A DNA stretch of 64,000 nt from Siphonodentalium dalli (GCA_032622095.1 CP136066.1:50812911-50876910); one strand, 5' to 3'; positions 34,445-45,725 are shown, counted from the first letter of the stretch. Notes: generated by a model not told the origin, from the letters alone. A program made the numbers and translations.

Positions 34445-34567
34445 CAGCCCTCATAATTGGCTACGGCAATCAGCAATGCCGACGCCATTTGCTGAAGCAA
34501 ACTGGGCCACGATAAAGGGTTGCCGTAGCAGATTGCCGAAGCCAAACAATCTGAATTAAAAGGGCTG
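34445..34567. mobile_element. 123-bp MITE, family E copy 1
   Basis: CAGCCCTCATAATTGGCTAC ... TTAAAAGGGCTG, flanked by CATACC on both sides (34439-34444, 34568-34573). Subterminal inverted repeats GGCTACGGCAATC / GATTGCCGAAGCC. Confidence 0.88.
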
Positions 34568-36370
34568 CATACCGCTATAGCCAATCTTTAACACATCATT
34601 TATATAATACTGAAAAACAGTATTGATCAAGTTAAACTTAAAGATTAAGGACAAGGTACACACTCCTATCAGCCAAAGGAACATTCATATATCATTTTCA
34701 GTATATTTTGAGATCATGGCACTACTAGTGGAAGGGTGTAACTCAAATGATCATTATCATTTATCATTTTGGGGAATAAGTCACAATGATGAAAAATTCC
34801 TTTAGTTGATCAGAAGTGCGTACCTCTAGTCCCCAACCACAAATGGCACCATGTCCCAGACACAACTATGCCGTACAACTAAAAAGGCCATATCAATATG
34901 TAAAATGCTTTTACAAGTTTCTTTATATGTCTTCACCTATTCTAAAAATAGTAAAATCTCCTGTCCCAGGTCATAAGACTTTCCAAATTGTATATCTCCC
35001 TCATACAGCATATACATGCTGTTCTTAGGTATGTTCTTATTTTCTAAAAACCATATATATCTAAAAAAATTAGATTCAGGGAAGAGATATAATTATCAAA
35101 CAGTATACTGTAGTCTTTACAGACATACCTGGTCTACAGGCTTGTACTTAGGCAGTTAATATCCTGGCATGTGTTTCTGTTTAGAAGAGGAAAGTAGCAC
35201 CAAATGTTTGTGGGGTACTATCAGATGGAAGTAATGAAATAATGAACTATGATGATTTCAACAATGAACAGTATGAATAGGGATTAACCAGTATGATATT
35301 ATTATATATCTATTAGAGCATAAATTAATAGCATGGGGGTGTGGTGGGGTGGGTAATTTATCAATTTCAATTCATCGCAAGACTTGAAGGTCTATAACTG
35401 TCATTTACAGATTATGAAGTTAGGCTTTATTCGGCCACATTACATGTATAAATGTGGTCTTAAATTTTAATTTATTTATGTTGAATATGAAAAAAACAAT
35501 GTTGTTTTTTTTTTTTCTTTTTTTTTCTTGGCCTCATTTAGCTGGCACTTTAATGCCATGTAATCACATTATAACAGAAAAATAACTGTACATGTAAAAT
35601 TCAGGATGTTCAAAAATTTGAGGATGAAAACCAGGTTCGGGTTTCAGAGGGGAAAAAGGACATGAGTAAACATATCTTAATGTCATTAACATTTCTCAGT
35701 CAAATTAAAGGTACACTGTCCAATTTGATTCTATGGTCCCTGTTTCATCGTAAAACCAACAACGGCAGAATTTCTTCAGAATCAAGATACAAAAAATATT
35801 ATCAGAGTCGATTAATTAATACCAGAAAAATAATGTTAACCGATGTCAACTAAAGTATAAAATTTCAGTATATTTGAGAATTTTGTTCAACACAATTTGA
35901 TGTGAGGAGTACATTGGTCACCCGTCATCTGCAGGCTAGTGGCAAACAAATAGATCACAAAATTTACATCAAATATATTTTACCCCCGAAGCTAAAGAGT
36001 AAAAAAGAAGAAATTTTTTTTTATTGAGGGGCGTTAGTTCAGACTGTGTATCTTTAACTAGAGGATGTAGAATAAAAGGATTATTTATTTATTTATTAAA
36101 TAATTAATTAATTTTTAAATAAAATAAATAAACCCGCATACATCCTTAGGTGTAAATAATGACCAGAAACTCTCATTGAACACATAGAAGATTATATTTG
36201 TTAAGGTTGAATTATTATTAATGAAATGAGTTCATTGTTATTTGTAGAGATACATTAATATTGTAAAACTGTAAGACAGCTAGTACTTGCCTTGAGACAA
36301 GCAAGTATCGGTAGATAGTGGGATTTTGGAAAATATATCCAACAAATGGGGGGAATTTACTTTATAGGGA
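34568..36370. other. Unassigned sequence inside the hAT-bounded unit
   Basis: AT-rich. Includes an ATTTATTTATT-rich palindromic patch near 36085-36130. No transposase or gene recognised. Confidence 0.35.
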
Positions 36371-36493
36371 CAGCCCTCATAATTGGCTACGGCAATCGGC
36401 AATGCCGAAGCCATTTGCTGAAGCAAACTGGGCCACGATAAAGGGTTGCCGTAGCAGATTGCCGAAGCCAAACAATCTGAATTAAAAGGGCTG
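36371..36493. mobile_element. 123-bp MITE, family E copy 2
   Basis: Same length and ends as the copy at 34445. TAGGGA duplicated on both sides (36365-36370, 36494-36499). Nearly identical in sequence to the copy at 51858-51980, so recently moved. Confidence 0.9.
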
Positions 36494-37113
36494 TAGGGAA
36501 GTGTATGGTATAAATACACATATACATATATATGTAGATGTGTCAGATTAACCTGTACTAAAGGTTTCTACAAAAGGTGGATAGGGTCTGAAAGGTATAT
36601 ACAAAGTATATGAAATTGTATTATTATGAATTATTTGAATAGTTAAACAGTGAAAGACGGAGCAGTGGCTTCACCATCCTAATTTTATCGAGCTTGACGG
36701 GGAGTCTCGCAGAGAAGGTGACAATAAGTAATCATGTTAAAAATATTAATTTAACTCAATAATTAGTTATGATGTAGCAAATAATGTCGATTGGCACAAA
36801 GTCTGCGTGTCGCACGTACCAAAAATCCAAGGGAGTATGGGGTCTGAATTTCCCGAAATCTACTTTCACTTTCTAAAAAATGTAATGTGACGAAATTGAG
36901 ACGTATACTAGTATATATTGCAGTCATGCATTGATTCATTCTCTCAATCCGTGGACCGCGGGCATATACTGTTCAGTTATAAACTTGGATTACCCCAATT
37001 TACCGGGTATCTCTAATCTGGTCTTATAATTAAGAGCCAATACCTATTACTGTACCGTTTAATACCGAGGTAAATCAACGAAAATTTACCGATACCAAGA
37101 TTGAAATTTCAAC
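36494..37113. other. Unassigned, right part of the hAT-bounded unit
   Basis: The last 100 bp repeat CGAGGTAAA and TTACCGATACC words characteristic of the terminal region. Confidence 0.4.
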
Positions 37114-37897
37114 ACCGCCCATCTCTAGCTACATGTACTGAAAGTGCGGAGTAAACAATATGCCACATGTATCTATCCGACATACTAAATAGTAGGGCTG
37201 CCACGATGCATCGAGATTTCGATGCATCGCGATGCGCTTGCTTCGATTCGATTTTCGATTTATCCACAACCATAATTGAATAGTTTCGATGCGGACTGTA
37301 CCGCACCGGCCGGTGCATAAGTCGATCTTTTGTGATTTACTAGTGTATAAAGACACCCCTATTTTATGTACGAATTATGAAGGTATCTGTGTATCGGTAA
37401 GTATAGCCATATGATGAAATTTTTGTGAAACGAGATCTGTTTTATTTGTTTGGAATAGGCGTTGCGATACGGTAACAATCAATCAATCAATGCGCATACT
37501 ATTGACCAATGACCTGCCCTGTTTTAAAAGTCGACCGGGTAATCGGGGTCAAACACGTGACACACTCAAAATCTTTTGCGAGCGGAGCTCTGATAGGTCA
37601 AAAGCTCAAAGGTCACACTCGATAAACCAATGGTTATGCACGTTGTTTTACTATCTGCGGTCACAGTCAGGGAAGGATCCAGGGCTCTTTTGATACCTGT
37701 TACAGGTTTGGGCGCCCAAACTCTGGTGGCCTAAATGTCCCCAAATTGCAAGTGGCTAGTTTTATTAAAGCTGAATTTTCTATATTTTGAAGGAAATCTT
37801 CTATAATAATTCAACAACATGCAATGCAAATCATCAATATACAGTTGATATAGAGCCTTTATTTGCTTAATCAAGTGTCCAGTGAGAAATATTTTAA

Positions 37898-38814
37898 CCC
37901 TTTCATGACTGGGGCAAAAATCCTGTGCCAATGCATTCTCTTATATAAATGAGAGTCTCCCATCTAAGGAGCCTCGCATATATAAGACTAGAAGGTGACC
38001 CGACTTCGTCCGGGCTTTGACCTTGAATTGTCTATTTTGAAGGCCAAGGTCAAGTGGGGTCACGATTTGACCCGTCCAAAACACAGTGCCCGAACAAAAG
38101 TACCCGACAAAAGTACCCGTCGAAATCCGCCAGTTTAACCCGATTTGATTTCCACTGAAGTATATTAACGCGCCTCATATACACACGCTCATTAATTATC
38201 AAGTTTCAACGTAAAGATAAATTACCATCGGTGCCCGAGATATCGCCAAGACGTCTGAAACAGTCAAATGCATCGGCCGGGTAAGAGTTAACGTGATCTA
38301 ACTTTATGACCTCTAACGACGTCATAGAAGTTACGCATTGTTTTTACCCTGATAGAAGATCGTACCACTTCTTCTTAATAATTGAGGCAGATAACTAAAA
38401 CGGATACATACATATTATATATCGTTGGAAAGAGGAAACACGAAAGATTCTCATAGTGTCATTATTATGACTGGCATGTTATTATTCGCGCTGTTTCGAA
38501 TCGATTTGTAAGCACCGAACTGAAATATATTAGCGCAAAACGGCGTAAAAACAGATTTGACCTTGGCACGTGAAAAGTTGACCTCGCACGGACAAATTAA
38601 TAGGCCTATGTTAGTCCTGACCCGAAAATACCCCCACATACCAAGTTTCATCGAAATCGGCTGGGCCATTTTCGAGTCCATCGATTACACACAAACAAAC
38701 ACACAAACAAACAGATCTTCCAAAATATATAATAGATAATACATTGGCCTTTATCTTGACCTTGTAAGCCAGTGCATTTTCTAATGCGGGATCTTTAATG
38801 CTGCACCTAAGGGA
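37898..38814. mobile_element. TTAA-target MITE, family B, interrupted
   Basis: Left end CCCTTTCATGACTGGGG preceded by TTAA (37894-37897). The first hairpin arm is broken at about 37988 and resumes at about 38738 with AATACATTGGCCTTTATC. The right part keeps GGGATCTTTAATGCTGCACC but has lost the terminal repeat. Confidence 0.72.
37989..38737 (+). mobile_element. Insertion inside the family-B MITE hairpin
   Basis: About 750 bp starting AAGGTGACCCGACTTCGTCC and ending with an ACACAAACAAAC-rich stretch and AAAATATATAATAGAT. The simple-repeat tail suggests a retroposed, non-autonomous element. Type not established. Confidence 0.55.
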
Positions 38815-39440
38815 GGGGGCGACCCCCCTCCCGTACCTACCCCCCCCATCTCGTGCCTACGGCCCTCGGGATATGCCTTCGGCATATCATGGTCCCAAAA
38901 CAGGTGTCCCCAAAAAATCCCTGGATCCATCCCTGGTCACAGTGTGCGATATCAAAATGTCTGCTGAAAATAAGCCTGAAATATCTATCATTCAATCAAA
39001 TTCGAATTAAAAATGAGGATTTACATTTATCAATTGCAAAAAATAAAAATCTGGACCTCACTTTCATGGCTTTCTTTGAAAGTTGGCACTTGCACAATGT
39101 ACAGTATGGTTTAATTTAATATTGGATCCCAGAAGTACATGTACATGTTATTCAGAGATATTGGACCTGTCCACTCGCACATACTCAGTCCCAAGTATGG
39201 GCATATGGCCATTATGGGGTAAATTCCGGGTAATACGTGAACATTGAACAACATCTATAAAAGTAAATGGTACCATTGGAAATGCTTTTGGTAATTGATT
39301 TACTGACAGTGTTTAGAAACTCGAGTGCTGTTTAGTATTTACATATTGGATACATACATAGCAGTATAGATGACAGTATCATGACACAATACATGAATGG
39401 TATTTAATTTTTCAAATAGACTTTCTGGGATACAGTGCCG
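38815..39440. other. Interior of the hAT-type element
   Basis: GC-rich start with a perfect hairpin GATATGCCTTCGGCATATC (38871-38889), then unassigned sequence. Confidence 0.35.
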
Positions 39441-39580
39441 CTGTCATGACTGAATCGGCAGACCTGTTTTTGCCGGTAACTTGCATCGCGATGCGCATCG
39501 CATCGTGGAAAAATAATCGCCATGCGCATCGCATCGTGACCCCTCCGCATCGTGGCAGCCCTACTAAATAGGGTATTAAT

Positions 39581-40622
39581 TTAGATATACATGTAAACAA
39601 CTCGGTTTCGGTTTTTGACAATAAACCGAAAACCGACCGACGCGATTCTGCTCAAACCGACATTACGGTTTTATTATATATGTTTATTTTTCAGTTAAAT
39701 CTACTTATTATACCTCCCCAGATACTTATTAGTTGATATTGTTATCAAATTATCGGCCTCTCTGATCAATATTATATCGGAATGTGTCCATTTCGTCTCA
39801 GATATGTGTTGTTATAATATCGTAGGCGACTGTTTTTGTTCTTTTTCAAAACATTGCCTAAACAAAATAACGAACAGGGTTCAACAAAAAGCCCTGTTTG
39901 GAGTTATTTTACGCGTCTAACTGGAGACGACTCCAAAAAATGTCGCTGCTTAATATGTCATAAAAACGTATCAGAGCATGCAAATACCAGCAACCTGGCC
40001 AGACAGTCGAAAACTAAACCAAGTAAATGGTATGAACACTTTGATCGTCTGGACTCTGGACATTCCGATGTGACGTAATCTGGGCAAACCATGTGCAGCT
40101 TGTAAACTATGTCGCAACATCAAAGTGATCACACCGCAGTCATTGAATGTGGGTCAATCATGCACGTGTCAAGAATTGTTACACAGTCAGGTCAAGGACG
40201 CCCACTGTTTGTGAATTTGCTGTTTGCGGTTGAATTCTCAGATACTATAATGCATATAATATGATAAATATGTTTTAAACATGTCAGAAAGGGATGAACA
40301 TTGAACAGTGAAGATGGGGGTGTTTATTTTTTTAAATACCGAATTGTATCATCTTTATGATCTTATCGCATTGGATTCATTTTGCGTCGGCATTTTGTCC
40401 CGTTGTTTACCGGTGATCGCAGTTCCTTCCTCAAATATTCAACGTTATTGGGACATTATTGACTCTAATTACGGTTACTTTGAAAGTATATACTCAAATT
40501 GTATGTATTTCAGTATAATTTCACTATCTAGTAAAAAAAAAACGAAAACCGAACCGAAACCGAGGTTTTTTCTCCCAAAATAACCGAAACCGAACGTAAA
40601 AAATCAAAACCGCCCATCTCTA
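39581..40622 (+). mobile_element. hAT relic with BED-finger fragment
   Basis: Right end AAAACCGCCCATCTCTA is the same type of terminus as at 37127, and the flanks of this segment are dense in CGGTTTCGGTTTT / AAACCGAAACCG. The left terminus is decayed and no target duplication is found. Confidence 0.6.
39836..40078 (+). pseudogene. BED-type zinc finger fragment of a hAT transposase
   Basis: 81 codons. SPVWSYFTRL, then CRCLICHKNV and a SNLARQ segment follow the BED pattern: aromatic residues, Cys-x2-Cys, then a TSNL-x-His helix. The histidine expected after SNLxx is not in place and no DDE catalytic region follows, so this is a remnant of the N-terminal DNA-binding part. The element around it has hAT-like termini, which agrees. 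Confidence 0.65.
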
Positions 40623-40890
40623 GCTTATGAACGTTGACCCAGCATCTACGGCATGTACATGTATACTTACTGCTCCAAATACAGCTATGCTCGAAGACTG
40701 AATGGGTTCATATTTGGTGTGGATTTTACCTAGGTGACTCACATTCAGATTTGTTCAAATGAGGTCACTCTTTCAAATGGTTGTGAAGCCAGGGCCATAA
40801 CTCTTGCCCTCCATAGTAATACTTTAAAACGAATTCTTCTCATCTACCATCAGGTTGAATGGGTTCATATTTGATATGAAGGGTCCTTTG

Positions 40891-41025
40891 CAGGGCTTAA
40901 AATCCATTTCATTTTGCGAGAATCAATTCCGAATCAATTTAGTCATAAAGCACTGAAAATTGAAAAGTTTTGCGAGAATCATTATGAGAATCGATTCGGT
41001 GATTCGCATCGAATCTTAAGGCCTG
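40891..41025. mobile_element. 135-bp MITE with CAGG/CCTG ends, copy 2
   Basis: CAGGGCTTAAAATCCATTTC ... GAATCTTAAGGCCTG, reverse-complement relative of 28506-28641. It is flanked by CTTTG and CTTGG, a 5-bp duplication with one change. Confidence 0.75.
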
Positions 41026-41211
41026 CTTGGGTGACTGGAGTTCAGATTTGTTCAAATGGGGTCACTTGTTTTAAATGGGGTGTCAAATTTATTCAGATGG
41101 GGTCACCAGATTAAATAGGGTGGGGACCAGAGACATAACTGTATGTCTCTATATAGTAATACTTAAAATGTCTTCTCAAGAGAGGTTGGACTATTTAGAT
41201 TACATATAGTA

Positions 41212-41586
41212 CTCTTGAGTGCCTAATAAAAGTACAGGGTGGAATAATAGTACAGGTTGGAAAATGTCGCGTAACTGAATAATAGTACAGGGCGGAATAA
41301 ACGTACAGACTGGAAATATTAGTACCATACATCCCAACAAAACGCACCATCTGACTGGTTTACTGATGCCATGTGACAGAAATAGTTTCGATGGATAGCC
41401 AGGTCTGTGAATCTACAGTGTGCTGATCACTGTCAACAATCCGAGTTCATTTATCTATGAATAATACAATTTAAGATTGGTGAATTATTTCTTTTGGTTA
41501 ATTTAATAAACGCACAGGACCAAATAACGATCGTACAGGTGGGAATTTTAATAATCGTACATGTATGTTTATTAGGCACTCAAGAG
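41212..41586. mobile_element. TA-target MITE with iterated GTACAGG motifs, copy 1
   Basis: Termini CTCTTGAGTGCCTAATAAA and TTTATTAGGCACTCAAGAG, with TA on both sides (41210-41211, 41587-41588). The subterminal halves repeat AATAATAGTACAGG-type words in both orientations. Related to 53784-54338. Confidence 0.82.
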
Positions 41587-41933
41587 TATGGAGGATCCTT
41601 TAGTGACTGAGATTCAGATTTGTTAACACGAGGCAACCTGTTAAGAAATGACGGGGCTATGGGGACTAACACTTTTGTGTCTAATAAAATCATTAAAATA
41701 CAAAATTCATTAAAACATCTACCTTGGAACTACCTGACTGATTAATCTGACATACATATATTGTGTTTTTGGGTCCATGGATAATTGGGCTTCAAACATG
41801 TCTAAATAGTTTTATAAAAAGGTGCTTGTGAGATTGGAAATTTCCAACAATTGAGAAAGTTTGAGATGTCAGTTGTGAAATTCCAATCTAAAACTTGGGG
41901 AGTCTGGAGCCTGGTCGGGAAGGGACATGAGCT

Positions 41934-41955
41934 GGGGGGGGGGGGGGGGGGGGGG
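41934..41955. repeat. Poly-G tract, 22 nt
   Basis: Uninterrupted G run bordering the dispersed repeat that starts at 41957. Confidence 0.9.
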
Positions 41956-41956
41956 T

Positions 41957-42160
41957 GATCAGTAGCGTACAGTTGGTAATTTAAAAGTAGATATTCGCCG
42001 ATCTACATACATGAAGCCTCTCTATCCACATATCCTGTTTAGATCTACTTTTAAAGTGATTATGAAAAGTTCTAACTGTTATGTCTCCAAAGTCCCAGTC
42101 TTATCAGTCTTTGCAGTCTGGTGAGCGACCCCACCGTCTTTGACTGTTTTGTTAGTTACT
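41957..42160 (+). repeat. Dispersed repeat (GATCAGTAG...), copy 2
   Basis: Same orientation as 12148-12345 and closely similar. Confidence 0.75.
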
Positions 42161-42307
42161 AGTATATTTGACTGCGAAAGATGCAAGATTTGAAGTGATA
42201 CCTGTATAATAGATAGGATTTATAAGGTTTCCTAATGTTTTCTTTTATATTTTTAAGGGGCGATATAATTTTTGTTTAAATTTAATAATTAAGGCATATG
42301 CCTGACT

Positions 42308-42547
42308 CAGTTGTCATGGAATGCCATTATATAATATGGCTTTAGCCCTGTAGAACAATAATTAGTAGCCCGGTGTGAGCGACATGTGTATTACACAGTA
42401 ACCCATGTAGTGATATCTCATCCTTCCAGACATCAAACCATAGTTTCTAGCATACTGACTGGCTCTGGACCCCTGAACAGTCACATGTAAGATCGGTGTG
42501 TGCAAGCAGATACACAATACGCATGGACCTAGAAGTCACCTGGTTTT
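42308..42547 (-). repeat. Dispersed repeat (ACTTGGTGACTTCC...), copy 2, inverted
   Basis: Reverse complement of 13134-13380. The partner repeat at 41957 is not inverted, so the pair is arranged differently here than at 12.1-13.4 kb. Confidence 0.75.
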
Positions 42548-42837
42548 ACAACAATATCATACTCAAAATTATGTTGCATGGGTTTAGATTTGGTGGTTTA
42601 GGCAGGTTTATGCATGGTTTCTTTCAGAGAATAAAGTACCTTACCTATATAATTGAAGCAGATTGGGATAGAATTGTTTCATGCCATTTATTTTTATCAA
42701 TAGTCAATAATAATGGTGAAGACTAAATGGTATGGTAGGATGGCACATATATTTAGTCAATTTTACTGACTTTGTAAAATAGTAAGTTGAGCAGGATTGG
42801 AAATTAGTGAACAAGGAATACATTTAGGACGGTATTT

Positions 42838-43031
42838 CCAATAAAAAATCAGTAAAAAAGCATTTAAAAGTGTCGGATATGGGATAAGGGAGGGGTGGGT
42901 CCTAAATTTTGTTTTGACCAATCATCTTAGAGCTCTTTCCATCAATGTATCACATTATTATAATCAATAAATTTGAAAAATGATCAAGGAAATATGGGTT
43001 GATACAAAAATCGGACTTGGCACTGAAAGGG
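42838..43031. mobile_element. TTAA-target MITE, family C copy 2 (partial)
   Basis: Right end CGGACTTGGCACTGAAAGGG followed by TTAA (43032-43035). The left terminus is missing. The block GTCGGATATGGGATAAGGG (about 42873) is in the opposite orientation to the same block at 44175-44210. Confidence 0.7.
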
Positions 43032-43143
43032 TTAAGTGTATCTTATAGAATTGGATACATTATTTAAGTTATATACGGTCCTCTCAATTGAAATATTTTC
43101 ACTATGACACCACATTGCTGAAGTGAGCTTGATTTATTAAAGA

Positions 43144-44077
43144 TAGGGTTGAAACGATTAATCGACTAGTCGTAGACGACGCTGAAATGTCAGAACGTCG
43201 ACTCTGAATTTTGTCGTTGACTAGTCGGAATATAGTGTATTAGTTTCATGTATAACATTTTCAAGATCGATTCCAGCATAAACGGTGTTAACTGCATGTA
43301 AGTTATGGTAAGTATAACGTTTGGTGGCACCCGGAATTAACAGTTCTACTAGTATAGACACACACGGACCGGTGACCCGACTATTAATTAAACGAATGAA
43401 ATTGACAACACAATGTCTCACTCGTCGTTTGAGGTCAAAGACATGATGGCAATGATTGGCGCGGCTTTGTCGTTTGTCCGAGACCGCTTTGATATAGACA
43501 CTGTGTATATTTCAATTGATCTCGCACTGTCTGGTTATGATGCGACGCTGGGTGAAGGTCGCTTAAGGTGACGTCATTGGTGCTACCGTATATAAATGAT
43601 ACTGACATTAAGAACTGGCTATCGTATTCTACAACGTAGCCTATACTATAGGGCGTATTTAGTCGGAACATTAACATTTTATAGTGACACCGCTCGGCAC
43701 CGGTTTATTGGTGATCACGTGACTAAACGAAATAATCTCGAACGCTGATATTAAATTTAAAACCTGTATAAATGATCGTGTTTCTAATCATTATCCACCA
43801 CATGTCTAATTATATAATTACCTAGTAACATTCAGTGTGTGGGATAAATATCAAGATGTTTACAGTATTATTTCCCAAATAAATTGGTGTGTATGCAGGG
43901 AAATGCGCAATGCAATAGACCGTCATTGCATCAGTCATCAGTGTACGCCATGTACGATGAATTTTCCATACAATGTTATGTTTGAAAGTTTTTATATCGG
44001 GTACCGACTAGTCGATGCAACGCGACTTTTGGGCCTCGACTAGTCAACTCTGAAATTCACTAATCGTTTCAACACTA
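43144..44077. mobile_element. Non-autonomous hAT element, 934 bp
   Basis: Termini TAGGGTTGAAACGATTAATC and ACTAATCGTTTCAACACTA, flanked by a perfect 8-bp duplication, ATTAAAGA (43136-43143, 44078-44085). CGACTAGTCG-type words repeat near both ends. No transposase. Confidence 0.9.
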
Positions 44078-44149
44078 ATTAAAGAGCAAAATTGTTTATT
44101 GCTATATATTTTACATAGCCTGTCTGTGTTACAAAAAATCCTCTTCGGT

Positions 44150-44322
44150 GATTGGTCAAAACAAAATTTGGGACCCACCCCTCCCTTATCCCATATCCGA
44201 CACTTTTAAATGCTTTTTTACTGATTTTTCCATCAATGTATCACATTATTATAATCAATAAATTTGAAAAATGATCAAGGAAATATGGGTTGATACAAAA
44301 ATCGGACTTGGCACTGAAAGGG
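44150..44322. mobile_element. TTAA-target MITE, family C copy 3 (partial)
   Basis: Right 100 bp nearly identical to 42935-43031, including ATCGGACTTGGCACTGAAAG, followed by TTAA. The upstream 80 bp is the inverted form of that in copy 2. Confidence 0.7.
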
Positions 44323-44370
44323 TTAATTCCTGCTTCTTTGCTAAATTGCTGGTGCATTTTGTCACACATA

Positions 44371-44493
44371 GTGCCCTCATAATTTGCTATGGCAATCAGC
44401 AATGCCGAAGCCATTTGCTGAAGCAAACTGGGCCATGATAAAGGGATGCCGTAGTGGATTGCCGAAGCCAAACAATCTGAATTAAGAAGGCTT
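44371..44493. mobile_element. 123-bp MITE, family E copy 3
   Basis: Same 123-bp length with decayed ends (GTGCCCTCATAATTTGC ... TTAAGAAGGCTT). Flanks CACATA / CACATG, a 6-bp duplication with one change. Confidence 0.85.
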
Positions 44494-44570
44494 CACATGA
44501 GTCATAAGAATGATAGGATAATACATACATGTATTGTACATATTATGTATTTCAGACAGTTAATGTCACT

Positions 44571-44690
44571 AAACTGAAAAATCAAGTAACCGTGTCCCAA
44601 TTATTCTCCAAATTTTCAATTAACCTAAACTGAAAAATCAAGTAACCGTGTCCCAATTATTCTCCAAATTTTCAATTAACCTAAATTGTT
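44571..44690 (+). repeat. 56-bp tandem duplication
   Basis: AACTGAAAAATCAAGTAACC ... AATTAACCTA occurs twice, 56 bp apart, essentially identical. Confidence 0.9.
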
Positions 44691-45324
44691 AGTCTTTTGT
44701 GATTTTCTGCAGTTCAATAGGCAGCATACTTTTTATGGGAGCAGTCATATTTCGCTCAAGATTGTCTCCAATGTTAAATTTATGAAATTTGCCGTTCTGA
44801 ACATGCACAGGCTTGAAGAAGGCACAATAAGCGTCCTTTGTGCTCAATTTTCTTAAAGATATAATAGATGGGGGCTGTGGCTAATGTATGAATTTGTGGA
44901 TATAAAATATTTGAATAGACTTGAATTCAATGAATAAAATTATGACTATGTACAAATTCTAAACCTGATGACATATCAAGTACTAATTAAGTGGGAATTC
45001 GATCTTAAATAACAGACATCCATGCAATAATGTTTATGACACGACCATTTATGAAGTCATTTTGAAATAAGCATACATTGTAATATCAATGATCATGCAC
45101 ATAAAAGAAAGAAATGAAGGATTGAGACATTCCTGCTGATTTTCCTCTTGAGGGACAGCTTGACATAAAAGTCACATAATGTACTTTATATTTTAAACCT
45201 TTGCTTGCATTTATTCATTAAAGATATATTCTTGATTCCAAGTTACTTTTTTAAAACCTGATTTAGAGGAACACTAAGAATTAAAGGACTAAACAAAAAT
45301 TACTTTGTGTTGCCATTTATACAC
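44691..45324. other. Unassigned intergenic sequence
   Basis: No gene or repeat recognised. Confidence 0.35.
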
Positions 45325-45725
45325 CCGTTTTGAAAAAATGGGACGCATTATGTTATTGGTCCATCTATACATGTAGGTCTGTCGTTCGCTATTTTCATTT
45401 CCGTATGATAACTTTATAGTAAGTTTGAACTGAATGGAATGAAATTTGGTATGTGGGTTTACTAGCACAAAATACAGGTCAAGTTAGAATTTGGGTTTTG
45501 CCTGCCAATTTTCACTAGAGTTACGGCCCATTTGTTGGAATTTGTATTCAATTTTCGTTTCCAGATGATAACTTTAGTAAATCTGAACTGAAAGGAATGA
45601 AATTTATATGTGAGTTTACAAGCCCACAAATACAGGTCAAGTTCGAATTTGGGTTCTGCCCACCAATTTTCACCAGAGTTAAGGCCTTTTGTTGAAATTA
45701 TCACAGGCATATTTTTTGCCACTCC
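45325..45725 (+). repeat. Dispersed ACACCCGTTTTG...GGGACGCATTATG repeat
   Basis: Two internal diverged units with CGTTTCCAGATGATAACTTT and CAAGTTNGAATTTGGGTT, similar in style to other bivalve dispersed repeats. Confidence 0.55.

Larger units (their letters stand above)
29529..37127. mobile_element. 7.6-kb unit with hAT ends and perfect 8-bp duplication
   Basis: Left end TAGAGATAGGCAGTACTCGG and right end ACACCGCCCATCTCTA are imperfect inverted repeats. Both subterminal regions are rich in CGGTATCGGTA-type words. The flanks carry the same 8-mer, GCTACATG (29521-29528, 37128-37135), the hAT duplication length. The interior contains an endonuclease-RT retrotransposon (minus strand) and two 123-bp MITEs, which account for about half the length. 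No hAT transposase was recognised. Two unrelated insertions sharing an 8-mer by chance is the alternative. Confidence 0.72.
37193..39563. mobile_element. hAT-type element, 2371 bp, with nested insertions
   Basis: Terminal inverted repeats TAGGGCTGCCACGATGCATC and CATCGTGGCAGCCCTA, flanked by a perfect 8-bp duplication, CTAAATAG (37185-37192, 39564-39571). Subterminal regions iterate GATGCATCG / GCGCATCGCATCG. No transposase frame was recognised. A family-B TTAA MITE sits inside (37898 onward) and is itself interrupted. Confidence 0.9.
40680..41650 (+). repeat. Dispersed AGCTCACCTGAG-type repeat, copy 3, with two insertions
   Basis: Carries GAATGGGTTCATATTTGGTG, CAGATTTGTTCAAATG and GGGCCATAACTCT units as in 7957 and 9692. 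It is split by the MITEs at 40891-41025 and 41212-41586, and both interruption points are clear against the other copies. Confidence 0.7.

Noticed and set aside
39581-40622. Complete hAT element with its own duplication (GCTTATGA)
   Set aside because: The 8-mer after the right end has no counterpart at a left terminus, so only a relic is claimed.
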